Of a stretch of DNA of 64,000 bases, positions 21,401 through 34,238 are shown in pieces. The notes below the pieces were generated by a model. That model had not been told where the DNA came from. It was given only the letters and a program-made list of their open reading frames with translations, and did no database searches. A program made the translations under genes and the position numbers. Position 1 is the first letter of the stretch. Each line of letters opens with the position of its first letter. The stretch comes from Mactromeris polynyma. Taxonomy: Eukaryota > Mollusca > Bivalvia > Venerida > Mactridae. Where the stretch lies: contig JASFXZ010000044.1 of NCBI GenBank assembly GCA_032209605.1, positions 2,356,001-2,420,000 on the forward strand, read 5' to 3'.

Positions 21401-24400
21401 TTCTGCTTGGAAAACAGACTATTTGGTTTCTTGGTAACGTTTTCATTTTGTAGTTTACTTTTCTGTTTTGTTGACAATATAAGACTCGCTATAAAACGAA
21501 AAGCAGACGCCCGATTTTAATATTTGTGGTACATAGTAATCAACTAGAAACATTAAATCTCATAGAAAATCTAAACAAATAAAACTATGAAAATTGATTT
21601 TTGGTCACTTTTACATGTTTTCTCGTGGAATAGCTCATTTATATCTGATTATACATTGAAAGATTCTCAGAGCAACGCCCAATGGTAGACGCATATTTTG
21701 GCTGTTGTTGAGAGTCGTTTGCTTTGGAGAGATTATATTGATAGTAAGTTCATATTGCAGGGAAAGTGATAATGTTATTTAAGAGAGGTTGTTACTCCAG
21801 GTAGAGCTGTAGTAACGAGCACACACATGTCATGAAGCCGCCAACACTGCGAAGTATACATTTATGTTCTTTACTTATTATTTGATGCTAAAACTTTTCT
21901 TCGATTTATCATTTTTTCGAAGCCAAATGGCAGTCGTAGCTTATTTTGATTTCATGCACACGCAATTTCAGAATGTGAGCGAGGCAAGTATGGAACAAAC
22001 TGTTCGGAGGACTGTTTGTGTGGAAACCCGGATCTGTATTGTGACAACAATGGCACGTGTATTTGTCCAGAAGGTTTTAATGGCACTAATTGCACAGAAG
22101 GTATAAACAATAAATGACTTCTGTCTTTGAGAAAGTCTTCATGATTACAATAATTCAATTTAAACACTCCAGCAAAATGGGCGTGATGTTTTTCAGTTCG
22201 TTGATGATCAGCACCGTCCTCTCCTTGTATGTGTCCATTGGTCCATTTGTTATTGTTAAGCGTCCCTCCAGTCTCTAGCCATTGCTAATATGTTTTTTCA
22301 ATGGAAATTGACACGAGTTCTCTCCCTTTATCCATTTTCGAGTTCTCATACATTGTACTATAGAAGGCTTAAAGGGAGAGGACTCTAGAATGGATAAAGG
22401 GAGAGGACTCTAGAATGGATAAAGGGAGAGGACTCTAGAATGGATAAAGGGAGAGAACTCTAGAATGGATAAAGGGAGAGGACTCTAGAATGGATAAAGG
22501 GAGAGAACTCTAGAATGGATAAAGGGAGAGAACTCTAGAATGGATAAAGGGAGAGGACTCTAGAATGGATAAAGGGAGAGGACTCTAGAATGGATAAAGG
22601 GAGATGACTCTAGAATGGATAAAGGGAGAGAACTCTAGAATGGATAAAGGGAGATAACTCGTGACAATATCCTGCGGATCTGTTTAAGGAAGTTCTTATT
22701 TGTGAATCACCACATTCTTTTTCAGCTTTACAGTGTCAGTTTCATAAGTTAACAAACTACGAGTAATCGTATGAAAGAATTTACATGTTCCTTGATCGCT
22801 ATTTTCATTATCTCCGCAATTCCATACTTCCGCATAAAAAAGAAGCTTGACATACTTGTGAGCAGATATTTGCCATTTTGGTTTCGAAACATTATCGTGA
22901 TGCGCTGCAAACATCCCAGCTATCGCCAAATAAATACATGTATATCATATTACGTAAAATTCGAAACTCGCCTACTACCGTATCTGTAAAGCTGATTTCA
23001 AATATGTGCATGGTCAGTAGAGAAAAAGAGGACATTTGGCTTAGACTCTGTAATCGCCACAGCTTGTGTTTTGTGCACTTGCAATGTATGGGGGTTTCAA
23101 GACCTGGGGCTATAAAACATTTGGAAACCAGTCTCATGTTGCAGCATTGCCATTGGTCAATTTTCGCAATATGCTCCAGAGCTACCAATCAGATTCCAGT
23201 ATTTAGACCGGTATCCAAGCGTAGAATTATGACCTCACAGCCATGTCTGTTACGAGCATTGTCAGTAAATGGGTTCGTCTTGCAGATTCAAAAACACGTG
23301 ACGCTTTTTTGACAGCTAGGCATGGTTTATCCTTATTTCGGTTGTGATTCTACATGAACCTTGCTTTTCTACTTTTTTTCCAGAATGTGACGTCAGACAT
23401 TACGGTCGTAATTGTGTGTTTGAATGTGAGTGCGGCAACGGCAGCATTTGCAACAACACAGACGGGACGTGTAACTGCACATTACCTGGTTGGGAGGGCG
23501 ACTTCTGCAATCAAGGTAGGTTCGACATTACTTACTGGTGTTCGGGAGTAGAGAAATTATAAATATTGTTTTAAACGCTGATAAAACCGAGAATAATTAA
23601 AAACAAAGTCAAAACGGAATTTATTACAGTGGAATCCCGTTGGCTCGAACTCGTCGGGACTGACAAAATTTCTTCGAGTAAAAGGTTGTTCTAGTCAACC
23701 GTGGTTGTGAAATAATTAGCATGCGTACGTACTATTGTCTTGTCAAAGTGTGTTTATGTCCATAGTAATGTATATCTCTCGTATGAATAATCATAATGAA
23801 CGATAATAAGCAAACAGAAAACACCGAATAAATATACACGTATAACCATACAGAGTCAATAGCAGTTATACGGTCTCTGGGTCCTGCAGTATGAAGCTAC
23901 ACAGCATAGACAATCAAATTATACATACATATGACACTTTAATCGCCGATTATTGCATTAATCAATCTTCAGACGGATGCAAACCAATTTATCAATGCAG
24001 TTTGTAGTTATGATATCAAAAACTGCATTTCATCACCGTGCATTGTCAGCTACAGACAATGTTTAAATAAAAACAATCGTTTCTAACAAATCGTATTTGT
24101 GTTTGAATAAGTTTAACTTATTTGTCTGGATCAATGTTCGATATACTGGGTCCCAGGTCTGATAAATGTGTAGAAACTATATTATATTGTGATTAAAATT
24201 GATCGCATTGAGCACATTATAAAGATAATCTTTATATTCCACAGAATGTAACAGCACCAGATTTGGACTTAACTGCACGGAAAAGTGTACATGTAATGAA
24301 AACCAGACATGTAATCCGATAGACGGAACTTGCACGTGTAAGCCGGGCTGGAAGGGAGATAACTGCACTAATGGTAAGTTGACCGGAAAAAGTTCGCAAA

Positions 24401-27400
24401 AACGCACACATTTAGGTCTAGAGCATTACATATTATTGGAACTAATTATATTATGTCATTAATATTTGTTCAATGTTAACGTTTATCTGTAATTGTCAAA
24501 ATTAGTTTATGCGCACAGAGCAAACTTATATGAATAAAAAAAGTTGACGGCAAACCGATTCGTGAGGTGGCTAATGGCTCTGCACTCTCATTTAGCGTCG
24601 GGCGCTTATTCCGATACCTTCATATTCACCCTCTGTGAATGTAACGGTAGTGGAATCAAAGCTGTAAAACCGGTGGTGGACAGCCGACCTTACAGACGCA
24701 ATATCTGAAGCTAAACCATCACGTAGAACATACGTCTTATTCGGAACTAACGCATGCTTAAAAGCTGGCTGTAATAAATAGTGCTTTTTTACAGAATGTG
24801 AGCCGGGCAGTTTTGGTATAGGCTGCAACAAAACATGTACATGTAATGATGAAACATCTGCGTCTTGTAACCGGACGAATGGACATTGTCTTTGTAAGCC
24901 GGGCTATCTTGGTATCAATTGCAATCACGGTAAGACTTTTGCATTTTTCATACATACTCTTAAGGTATGATATAGCGCCAATTGCATCGAGCAAGAATCT
25001 TTAGCAAGCAGAAACCCGATCTATATTTACTAAAAGTCAAGATTGGTTCATTTATTCATACAATGTACAAAGAGATGAAAGTCTTTTTAATTCGATTCAC
25101 AGTGTTTCCGTAAAAGGCAATAGTACGTGCCATTGGCTCTGTACTAAAGGGTGTTTCACTCAAGTGCTCTATGAACCTTCTATTTTGAATGGAAAATGTG
25201 ATGTACAGCGTTATGAAAGCTATATGATGAGCATGGTGTTTGTCAGGCTAGGAATATTGAAGTAATATTCTGAATATCGACTTCTTCTAATTCAGTGTGT
25301 TGTAAACGCCCAGTAAATCTCTACATATCGTAGGTAGGAGTATAGTGTACTCAGTATACCATCCAACTTTGTTTTAGTGGAACTGATTACATGTATTTTC
25401 ATTATTTAGCAAGTTTTACCTCGGGAATGACAGCATTGCATTGGTTGTCCAATTCTATGTTATCGCAGTATATAATATTGTTTCCAACCTATTGTGATAT
25501 TACAAAATACCTACATACTCTGACAAATTATCTCGCTCTAGTTATCGGTGTAGATGTCACTATGTATACTAGTATTCTTTCTAAAACAATAAACAAATGT
25601 TAAACAAAGTTAAACGACTAGAACATCTAATTACAGTACTAATCTAATATAACAACAACAAAAAATGTGTCCGACCATGTGTATCCGGCACGTATTAACT
25701 TTCCCCGCACCGGTGATCGCAATATCCGGGGTACTGTTATACACAGTGCTTTCACAGCAACCATAGGTACTGAAGCTGATGTTTGATAGGCATACTAGAT
25801 TATGTTTTTCTTCTAGTGTGTGCAACCGGTACGTATGGCGAGGGATGTAACCATAACTGTTCTAATCGTTGTGACAAACCAATGGAATGCCACTATACGG
25901 ATGGCTCATGTGTGTGCCTAGGTTCAAAGGGAGAGAACTGTTCCGAACGTAAGCTAACTATACTTTATACTTCATCAAATACCACATAAATTTATGCATT
26001 CGTGTTTGCTTCGTTTTCGGGTTATTATTTGGTAATTATTTGGAAATTTGTGTTGTGTCTTTGTATTCCATATAGTATTTTCTATGCCGCGATTCTTGTT
26101 ATTCTGCACCTTTGCGAAAGTTTGTCAACCATAGATTTCCTTATTCTTAAAGGTCTATTCTCCATATACTGTATAGCGGGTTATATTGGCGTTTTTGGCG
26201 CTATTGGCGGTCAATGTCTAATCCGCCAAACAAAACACAGTCGAAAAGTAATCGCCATAGTTTTGGATTAATGATGAGTAAAAATCTGAATGATTCTGTA
26301 TGTTCAAAAACAAATATTTTGGCGGAAAATCGCAAATGCGCCTAAATTTAACACCGCCAATAAGCAGAACTCTAAAAATCGCCAATTTTTGCACCGCAGA
26401 TATAAAGCGCTATACAGTATTTGGATATTGGGTTAGACATTTGCAATGTATTACCGATTCAACAATATTACACATCCTCAACAATTAAAACTATTTCCCT
26501 GTGCTATGTGTGTGGAGACACTATCTTGTGTATGTATCGTTCTTAACAACTTAAGATTTCCCTTATCATGCTGCACGTGACCAACACTTGTAAAAACACA
26601 CACTTGTTAAAAGCTGCAAGTTTTTAGAAATTTAAAGATTTTACAAACTTCATTTTTTGGACATATACAGAGGAATACATTATTAGTGAATTCTTTTGAT
26701 GTTTTAACTAATATTTAGAAACATTAATCATCAGGTATGTGTTATTTAAACGGATTTCTGAAAACATAACCTTGGAGAATCTGCGTCTGCGATAAATATC
26801 AAACTTCAAGATTAGGCCTTTGTATAACATTTTAACGAGAACACTTGCAAAAATGAGAATAATTTTACTTTAAAATGCTTCGCAAATGATACATCCTTTG
26901 TATACCATAGAGTTGGCATGGGTTGTCAGACGGGAGTTACATTCGTTCCAAATCTGAATATAGGGTACTGCAGTAAAACCTCACTTAAAGACCACCTCAA
27001 TGATAAGACCACCTAAATAATAAGTCCACCTCAAAATTAAGAGCACAATTTTAAAGTTCACTGTTTTGCTCTATATTCAACCTCGATATTAAGACCATGT
27101 CAATATTAAAATAAAGTCATGTTTTGAGGAACACGAAAAATCGGTCGATGGCGCTACCGGGATTCGAACCCTTAATAATCTGTGAAAACAGACGTCATCT
27201 TTATTACATTTTTCTCAGAAACGAGGCTCTTGTCATTTGGGCCAAAAATCTTAGACACTGACACAATTGTCTGTTCTTATGGTCATGTTGTATCGTCAAT
27301 GTCAACTTCATGTTTATATTCAGTGTTTTTTGTTCAAAACGTTCAAAATTTGAATTAAATAAAAGTAAGAAAAAAGTTGCTCAGGGATTGCCTCATTCAC

Positions 27401-30400
27401 AAAACAGAACCTCCCAACACGGATATGCTGTAGGCTACGGAGTTCCAATGTACACTAAAACAGGGGAGCGGTATAAACAGAAGCCAAAAAAGAAGGGATG
27501 AATTTAATATTTTCCCGCTCATTACGTATTACCTCCTCTGAGAAATCATATATAAGACTATATTTTCCCTTATCAGTTTAGTTATCAAAAACAACTTTCA
27601 TTTCTTGACTATCAGAATGTGAACCGGAAACATTTGGATTCAATTGTTCATTGTCATGTGGAGAACAATGCAACATGTCCAACACTAACGGAACGTGTAA
27701 CAGCACCACAGGACAGTGCACGTGTTTGGACAACTGGACTGGTCCTAATTGTACAGAGGGTAAGACTTGTGTTTTCGAAATTCCATATACACTGACAGGT
27801 TTCATATTTTTTTCAAAACCACATGAAATATTGTTGCAGCTTCTGTTTCAACCACTCAAATACAAAGAAACGGCGGACTTATGAATTTGTTTCTTGCACA
27901 TTTGAAAATACATGCACAATTAGTACGAGACTTTGTCTGAGACTTAATACAGGTTTTAAAAGCAAGAAGAAAGTCGCACTTCACTGATTGAATAAAACAC
28001 GTACCTTTGTTCTTCGCCAGCCAACTCGTACAGTGTTATGTGTCATGAAATTTAGTCGTTTGGAGTTTTACTTGATTGTATTAATTTCTGTTGTATTTTC
28101 CTGTCGTGTTGAACCGGGATTTATTTTATAATTGTTCACAATGCGTGGGGAAGAAATTACTAATATGATATCATGTTAGATGACAGTGTGCGCAAAATTG
28201 CTTATTATGTGTTTAATTCACAACTATTGTGCTACTTTCACTTTGAAATTTGCTCTACAGTTCTTGTACATAGGTTTTGTCGGCTCTGATGTCGCTTTGT
28301 CAACACTTATTTTCTGCTGTATACATATATCGTCAATAGTGAACTACTATAATGTTTTCTCCTATATTGGTAGTGGTTCACACAGCTGCTTTAGCAATGG
28401 ATAATACGACTAGAGGAATAAATAAAAATGATGTTATGATCATTGTGATTGCCTCTGGGTTCGCTATGGTGATCCTCATCATTGGCGTATCCATCATCTA
28501 CCGCAAGAGGTCGACTTCAAGGTGATGTACCGAACAGTACACTATTTACACTTTGCTTGTCTTTATGCTAGGGGACATTTTCTGTGCGACTTCTACTTTT
28601 GGTTTCATGCATTGTATTGATCGTAGCGTAGCACACATTGAGAATATCATACCAATGCAGTCTTTTCAGAGGCATACACTATTTGGGTGATGCAAAGTGC
28701 TGCTGTTTTTTAGAAGTTGTTGCTCTAGATTGGTAATTTGTTAGTAAAGTTTTACTTTATGAAGATTGATAATGTTGACGAAGAGAGACTGTTACTCAAG
28801 ACGGGGCCGCTTTGGATAGGCTGCGTAGTACATACAAATCTTATTAGTGTAATACATAAATATATATTGACAGTAATATATCAGCCATTCCATCAGACAA
28901 CTCAACTATTATATTACTTACGACAATGTTGAGAGTGTGTTTATTTATGCTTTAAACTGCTTTGTAGTAAATTCAGAACTGATTCCAAATTAGCAATTTA
29001 GTGTCTGATACACACGATTAATATACTTAAATACATACTTGCTCAGTAGATTTGACAGAAGAGATGACTTATCATTATCATATAATTTCAAACAACATTC
29101 TCAAAATCTCTATATTTACATTTTCATTGACCTGGATATCAAGTGATTTAACTTGTTATTACAACGACTTGAACTATTTGATACAATGCTTTCAAAAACG
29201 TCCTTAACGTTTGAAAATGCTTTGTTATAAATTAGAAGGGTACGTCACATTGGAAGTAGCTATTTTGACTGTTTAGTTTGATTAGTATACATATATTATG
29301 CTGTAAACATGTTGTGATGTACTTTCTTGTGACAAATAATGTCCGCTGATTACAGAGACAAAGACACTATTGAAGGTGTAGCAAGGACAGTTGAAAACAA
29401 GACATACGATAGAAAAACATGTAAGTCTTTACATTCGGTTATTGATTTGATATTTTATGGTTATTTCACATTCTGATTTTAATAATTTAGTTACTGATAG
29501 CAATGTCAGTTTAAGGCTGCTTGTGCCTTCGTGCTGGATTATACACAGTATTTCTGTTGTAATGTACGTAATGGTTAATTGCTTTTAATGATTAGTTACT
29601 GCCTACTAAGTCAATTTATGTGTATCTGTTGGAAATCAATGACAAAATAACGATTAAGTATGAGGTTAGCTAGCTGTTATAGCGATTTAACCCCCCCCCC
29701 TCGTATTTTAACTGACAGTTCGAAGGCTGTATATCGCTTTATGGTTACTATGTCTTTTTTGTGTTTTAAATGTTTGTTAAATGTCCCTTTCCGCTGTGCA
29801 AATCTTTCACTTTATATAGTGTTCATGTTATTTATTCCCAGTTTCGACCTATTGTTACCAGCAGTCTTGATCTTTTCAATCCATTTATCACCCCCTATTT
29901 GTTCTCTTTGATTCTCCTTGTTATCCCTTATGGTCGGCCATGCCATTCCTTGCGCCCCTGTTCCCTTACGTATGTACCCTTTAACCTCCTCAAATGCCTT
30001 ATGTCAGTTTACGGATTTGTATTCCCTGAGGTATGTGTGGAGAGGCACTGTCATATGTATGTGGCAACTCATTCTCTCTCTTTTAACTATTTCGAGTTTG
30101 TGTTTACCGTACTGTTTCGTTGATATAGAGTTTATTGTTTCCAATAAATTGTTTTTAAAACACAAAAGCCGGACATATTTCAAATGTTTGACATTCATTT
30201 ATGGAACGCCGTTGCTGTCTCTTGGTACACTAATAAAACATAATGGTGTAATGCCCCACAAACATAACTGTATAATGCAAGACGTAACATAATACCGTAG
30301 ACATATAACATAATAATGCATCCACATGACGTAATCATGTATGCGCATAATATTCAAGTAGGTTTACATAACATTACAAAAAACAGTGCTATGAGGCAAC

Positions 30401-31650
30401 AATGGCGTTCCATATTCATTAATATCTCAATTATACCCTAGACTCATTTACAAAACAGCATTTACTTTTCTCTAGCAATTGATCAGACACAAGAGCCAAC
30501 GGACAAATTTGCGCAGGAATCTGAAATGAATGGCTGCCTTACACAAAATGGAGTTGTTACCGTCAGAGACGACGTAGAAACAGATAAAAGATCATCATCA
30601 TCTGAGGCAGAAGATCACGATAGTATAGCATCCGATCAAGTTGTGTATGAAGACGCAGATATTGAACTTGACAAGTTGGAGAACACCAATAAACCAAAGC
30701 TAGATGAAGAAGACGACTATGATAAAACTAATGCAGCACATAAAAGTGACAATCGTTTTCAGGACGACGATGTTTTATACGAATCAGCAGACGATTATGA
30801 AGAAAACGCCCCCAAAAGAGAGCCAAATCATTACAATACTTTCGAGGAGGTTGGAAAAATTCGACTGAACTCAATTGACCATGATAAAGATGAAGAAGGG
30901 GACGAGGATTATAACGTACTGGAACATTTCCCAACCCAAAGCAAGAAAATGAGCATCAAAGAAGAAACGCATTATTCCAGCTTTGACACAGTTAAACAGG
31001 TGTCCAAACAAAACGATAGTGACAAAGACGAAAGTGATTATGATTGCTTAAACCAGAATCTTGTTCGCAGAGGTGATGTAGGTATAGCGCACGAACGATA
31101 TCACCATGTTGATCTGAAAAGCAAAACAATTGATGGTGATAAAGTCGTAGCGGTATCCAGCCCAGATAATCGGGTTTCTGCTTCGAATAAAGAACAAGAA
31201 GACGAAGAAGACGCGAAGAAAACAGGTGGTGTAAAGCTGAACATGATTAAACATGAGAGCGTGCTTTGCGATACGGCTGAGGAAGATTATACATTTTGTG
31301 AAATTGACGATGGAGAGATTAAGTCTGATATTCACGAAGTCATTTATGAAGAATGTACGCCGGAGGAAAGCGTGAAAAATGACAGTCAAAAGAATAAGTT
31401 ACCGGAAGTATCGGAAAAACATGATTCTGACAAAACAGCTGAAATTGTGTATGAAAGCTGTGGGTCATCTGACGAAGATGAAGCTGTCACTAAGACTGAG
31501 ACTGACATTGTATATGAAAGTATGTCTGATGATGAGTCGGGGGAAGATGGTAATTCCGATGACAATCAGGAAGGGAATAAAACACGGAAAAAAGACGACA
31601 AACCTGTCAGACAGAGACGGTCTGAAGATTATGAAGAGTTTGAATTGTAG
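18456..31650 (+). CDS. Draper/MEGF10-like EGF-repeat receptor
   Basis: Eleven coding exons: 18456-18574, 21099-21205, 21972-22100, 23384-23515, 24245-24373, 24795-24929, 25817-25948, 27616-27759, 28374-28521, 29356-29420, 30476-31650. All junctions are AG/GT and all phases agree. The total is 2415 nt (804 residues). Residues 1 to about 23 form a signal peptide. About 28-75 form a short EMI-like region ending CCLGYE. Residues 76-342 are six EGF-like modules of eight cysteines, each one phase 1-1 exon, with many N-glycosylation sites. Residues 363-385 span the membrane, then YRKR. The 419-residue tail is strongly acidic, with two YxxL sites (YNVL, YDCL) and five hydrophobic-Y-E-acidic/Ser motifs. 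The family (CED-1, Draper, MEGF10/11, SREC) recognises apoptotic cells or microbes and signals engulfment through tail tyrosines. The ligand here is unknown. Further 5' noncoding exons are likely, since TTTCATCAG lies just before the ATG. Confidence 0.85.
18747..18890 (+). repeat. tRNA-derived SINE, family A
   Basis: GACATCCGTGGCCGAATG (A-box region), GCTGACTTCAAATCACTTG and GGGTTCGAATC (B box) match the head of the copy at 970. The body AGAATTTGTATGTGATGAAG also fits. It lies in receptor intron 1. Confidence 0.7.
20629..20910. repeat. MITE family B, complete copy with long TIRs
   Basis: The left arm CGGCACAGCTGTACTAACAT continues to GTGTAAACCAATCAAATC. It is inverted at the right as GATTTGATTGGTTTACAC and ATGCAAATAGCAAAACC through GTACGGAAGCGCCG. 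The terminal repeats are about 65 bp. It lies in receptor intron 1. Partial relatives are at 13034, 51166, 58928 and 59440. Confidence 0.8.
22101..23383 (+). other. receptor intron 3 with 25-bp minisatellite element
   Basis: It begins GTATAA and ends TTTTTCCAG. Its main content is the hairpin-flanked minisatellite at 22316-22674. Short frames on both strands at 22690-23310 have no domain support. Confidence 0.6.
22316..22674. repeat. 25-bp minisatellite inside an inverted-end element
   Basis: About twelve units of AGAATGGATAAAGGGAGAG followed by GACTCT or AACTCT. The left border ACGAGTTCTCTCCCTTTATCC is the inverse of the right border GGATAAAGGGAGATAACTCG. The same border and unit occur at 54095-54246 and 63660-63760, so this is one mobile or spreading element with a variable tandem core. 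Confidence 0.85.
23628..23705. repeat. pogo-like MITE end, family 3
   Basis: TACAGTGGAATCCCGTTGGC followed by TCGAACTCG and TTCGAGT. The CAGT terminus with a TA flank again suggests a Tc1/mariner-pogo relative. The right end was not found. It lies in receptor intron 4. Confidence 0.4.
26166..26420. repeat. MITE family D
   Basis: ATACTGTATAGCG at the left is exactly inverted as CGCTATACAGTAT at the right. Inner arms carry repeated TTGGCG and CGCCAA blocks. It is noncoding and lies in receptor intron 7. Confidence 0.8.
26971..27110. repeat. pogo-like MITE, family 1, interrupted
   Basis: It begins CAGTAAAACCTCACTTAAAG and continues with GACCACCTCAATGATAAG. It stops after CAATATTAAAAT where a SINE fragment begins, and the right terminus is absent. 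Confidence 0.75.
27111..27176 (-). repeat. tRNA-derived SINE family G, 5'-truncated
   Basis: The minus strand reads GGGTTCGAATCCCGGTAGCG, then CCATCGACCG and GTTCCTCAAAACATGACTTT. The copy at 35912-36025 has the same order. Only the B-box half of the head and the tail remain. Confidence 0.7.
29421..30475 (+). other. receptor intron 10 with possible retroelement tail
   Basis: It begins GTAAGT and ends TTTCTCTAG. A C-run at 29691-29700 precedes a pyrimidine-biased stretch up to a CCAATAAATTG polyadenylation-like sequence near 30142. Overlapping open frames there (29660-30292) show no reverse transcriptase or other domain. The shape suggests the 3' end of a retroposed transcript. Confidence 0.35.
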
Positions 31651-32191
31651 GATGTTTCAGTATTAATGATGACTATCGTGCTCTGTAACATTCTCCCTTA
31701 TAAGTTATTTGTACATATTTTTGCACAATTTATGTCTTGCTTGATTTATATATTTGTTTCTTTCGTATAATTAAATGTTAATTACATATGAGATGAGCTA
31801 ATGTCCCCGAAGTTTGCAAACCATTCCCGTTGTCTCAATAATTTCGAAGATGTCAAACGAGAGGCAACATCTGAGGCAGCTTGGAGGAGAACTTGGCTCC
31901 ACTATCGGTTCCATCGAAAATCTTCCGGATATCTATTTGTTTTAAATTTGATCAACAGAGGACGACATCGTGTATCCAAGTGACCGTTTGTAAATCAACA
32001 GTACAAAGTTATAAAGAAAGCAAATTGCAATGTATACCAGCTTATGGCGAACATAATATAAAGTGTGTTCACTATAGAGAGCTGATATTAAAATGTCATA
32101 GTACATTCATACGCAGTCTGCTCACAGACAAGCGGCATACTGATTCTTCGGAAATGATTTTTATTTGGAATATATTATTTCCTCCACGTTT
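31651..32191. other. receptor 3' UTR and downstream DNA
   Basis: ATTAAA at 31770-31775, about 120 bases after the stop, is a possible polyadenylation signal. Open frames further on (31801-32219) have no domain. Confidence 0.45.
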
Positions 32192-32405
32192 GAAGAGCTT
32201 GAAACTTCATAGTTACTGATTGAAAATGACTCAATGCTGATCGGAAATATTTTCTTTCCTCCACTCTTGAAGAGCTTGAAACATAGTTACTGATTGAAAA
32301 TGATTCAATGCTGATTGGGAATATTTTCTTTCCTCCACTCTTGAAGAGCTTGAAACATAGTTACTAATTGAATATGATTCAATGCTGATCGAGAATATTT
32401 TCTAT
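32192..32405. repeat. 74-77-bp tandem repeat (3 copies)
   Basis: GAAGAGCTTGAAAC recurs at 32192, 32269 and 32343, together with AGTTACTGATTGAAAATGA and TTTCTTTCCTCCACTC. Copies have diverged by a few bases and indels. Confidence 0.8.
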
Positions 32406-33339
32406 ACACGTATATTTTGTTATATGCCAGGGTTTGCTGTATTTACGGCGAAAATTATATACAAACATCACCACATAAAAGTTGTGTAGCCATGAACATA
32501 TTGTATATATATTTACTTAACAAATTTTCTAACGCAACAATTGTCTTTGATGCAAATGCTTATAAACTGCTCAAACTATCTTTCATTCAACATACTCTAA
32601 GAACAATATGTTGTAAATTGCATTTCAACGCTTCTGAATCAAATTTTGCCATTATGTGTTTTATTCATTTTACGCCATCATCGCATGTTTCACAGAAGGT
32701 CACTAAAATAAGTGTATATAACAGATACGTGTTTTGGATATCAGTAGTTCAGAAGCCACTTAGTAGCAAAACGTAACAAATACGGCCAACAGCATATACA
32801 ATTAACAAATTGATATTCGGCACACCAGGTCACATGATCATAGATATTGGGATCACGTTGTCCATATACGTTTATGTACAGTGCAAAGTTGTTACTATAT
32901 TTAGTAACACATGCGATAATGGCTACTATTAGCTACTTGGAGATCATGATTCTTGGGTCAAATTTATCGATTTAAAAAACAAGCTGCATTGAGTCGGTGT
33001 GGGCACGCGCGCTATAAGACTCTTTCCAACCAACCAGCTCATCTTTAAGTGGGAGCTGTAGTACTGATTGTTTTCACGTCATCACATTTAATGATTTTAT
33101 TTGTTCAATCTGTGGATTTATGGCATGAAATAAATACCATATTATGCCAGGTATCTACGCTATATTTGTTTAAAATTGCAGCAAGATCAAGCTAATATTG
33201 ACCGAGCGACCGAGCGATGGTCATATTTATACCTGTACACTTAAAAGTTTTGTTAATTGTAAAACAGTATACAAATAAAACAATTAAAAAATATTTCAAT
33301 TCATTTATATCAGAGCATATGTCAATCATATATACTTAA
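32406..33339. other. intergenic, nothing recognised
   Basis: AT-rich. A 119-codon frame at 32417 has no recognisable domain or amino-acid bias of a real protein. Confidence 0.4.
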
Positions 33340-33534
33340 CGCCATTAAAACGCAACCAAAAACTGTGCGCAAACATAATTTCATCAAAAATAATCAATAA
33401 TGAAATAATAAATGATTGGTGTAGAGCAAGAATTAACACATAGAATCTAGATAACTGTAACAAGCTTTTGACAGTTGGTACTACGAAATGACGCCTAGTT
33501 CAAATAGTTGCGTTTTTAATGGCGTCTAGTATAC
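33340..33534 (-). repeat. palindromic MITE family F, complete copy
   Basis: CGCCATTAAAACGCAACC at 33340 is inverted as GTTGCGTTTTTAATGGCG ending at 33534. The interior matches 1319-1480 in the opposite direction. Confidence 0.75.
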
Positions 33535-33739
33535 ATGTATTTCATTTCATAAGCAAACACATCCATTTATTTGATGTGGATGAGTCATGTTTTGGTTTAA
33601 GCCGAATTGATGTATCAACTATTTTTATTGCTCTTGTTTAGTTTACCTACAAATTTTTTGCAAAAAGAAGCCCAATCTTCCTTATCGAACCTAAACGATC
33701 AACTGTATATAGCACAACATAGCAGATGCCAGTTTAATA

Positions 33740-33977
33740 TGAACGCCGCTATGAGTTTACAATCTCCTCGGTAAGTGACGACATTTCAAGAAAACGCACC
33801 ATGTGATGTCACTTTTTGCAAGCAGGAAACAATATTTACTCCATATGGTCACTTCGTTTTCATATTGCCATGTGTGGCAAATATTGCTTACTGTCAGTAT
33901 GTGATGACGTCACATGTGACGTTTTCTGGAAATGACTTCATATAAAGAAGAGGTTGGAAATCGTACAGCAATGCTCA
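33740..33977. repeat. MITE family E, copy 1
   Basis: Ends TGAACGCCGCTATG and CAGCAATGCTCA, interior AAGCAGGAAACAATATTTAC and GTGACGTTTTCTGGAAATGA. It aligns along its whole length with 41895-42133. It holds CRE-like TGACGTCA. Confidence 0.75.
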
Positions 33978-34238
33978 TATATAAATGTATATATATTGTT
34001 TTATATTAGCAAATACATATGCCTTCAATAAAATAAAAATTCAATAATACTGTATTAAATCGATATTTTCCAGACCCGGACACGGAAGGAAGGTGTCTAA
34101 TGTGTGTAACATGTCCACCTTGTCATGCCCTTCATGACACCTCATCAGTTCCTTTGACTTATATGTCATCAAGTACATACATGTGTGTTTGACTGGCTTC
34201 ACGGGTATATCGTTTTATACATCTATGTTCTATATGTA

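Larger units (their letters stand above)
25949..27615 (+). other. receptor intron 7 with three mobile elements
   Basis: It begins GTAAGC and ends ACTATCAG. It contains MITE family D (26166-26420), a truncated pogo-like MITE (26971-27110) and a SINE fragment abutting that MITE (27111-27176). No exon is seen. Confidence 0.65.

Noticed and set aside
29918..30292. A 124-codon gene in the receptor intron
   Set aside because: Frames overlap in more than one phase, with no domain. It looks like a retroposed 3' UTR.
30526..31650. A free-standing 374-residue acidic protein
   Set aside because: The frame extends upstream to a splice acceptor at 30475, and the phase matches the EGF receptor exons, so it is the last exon of that gene.
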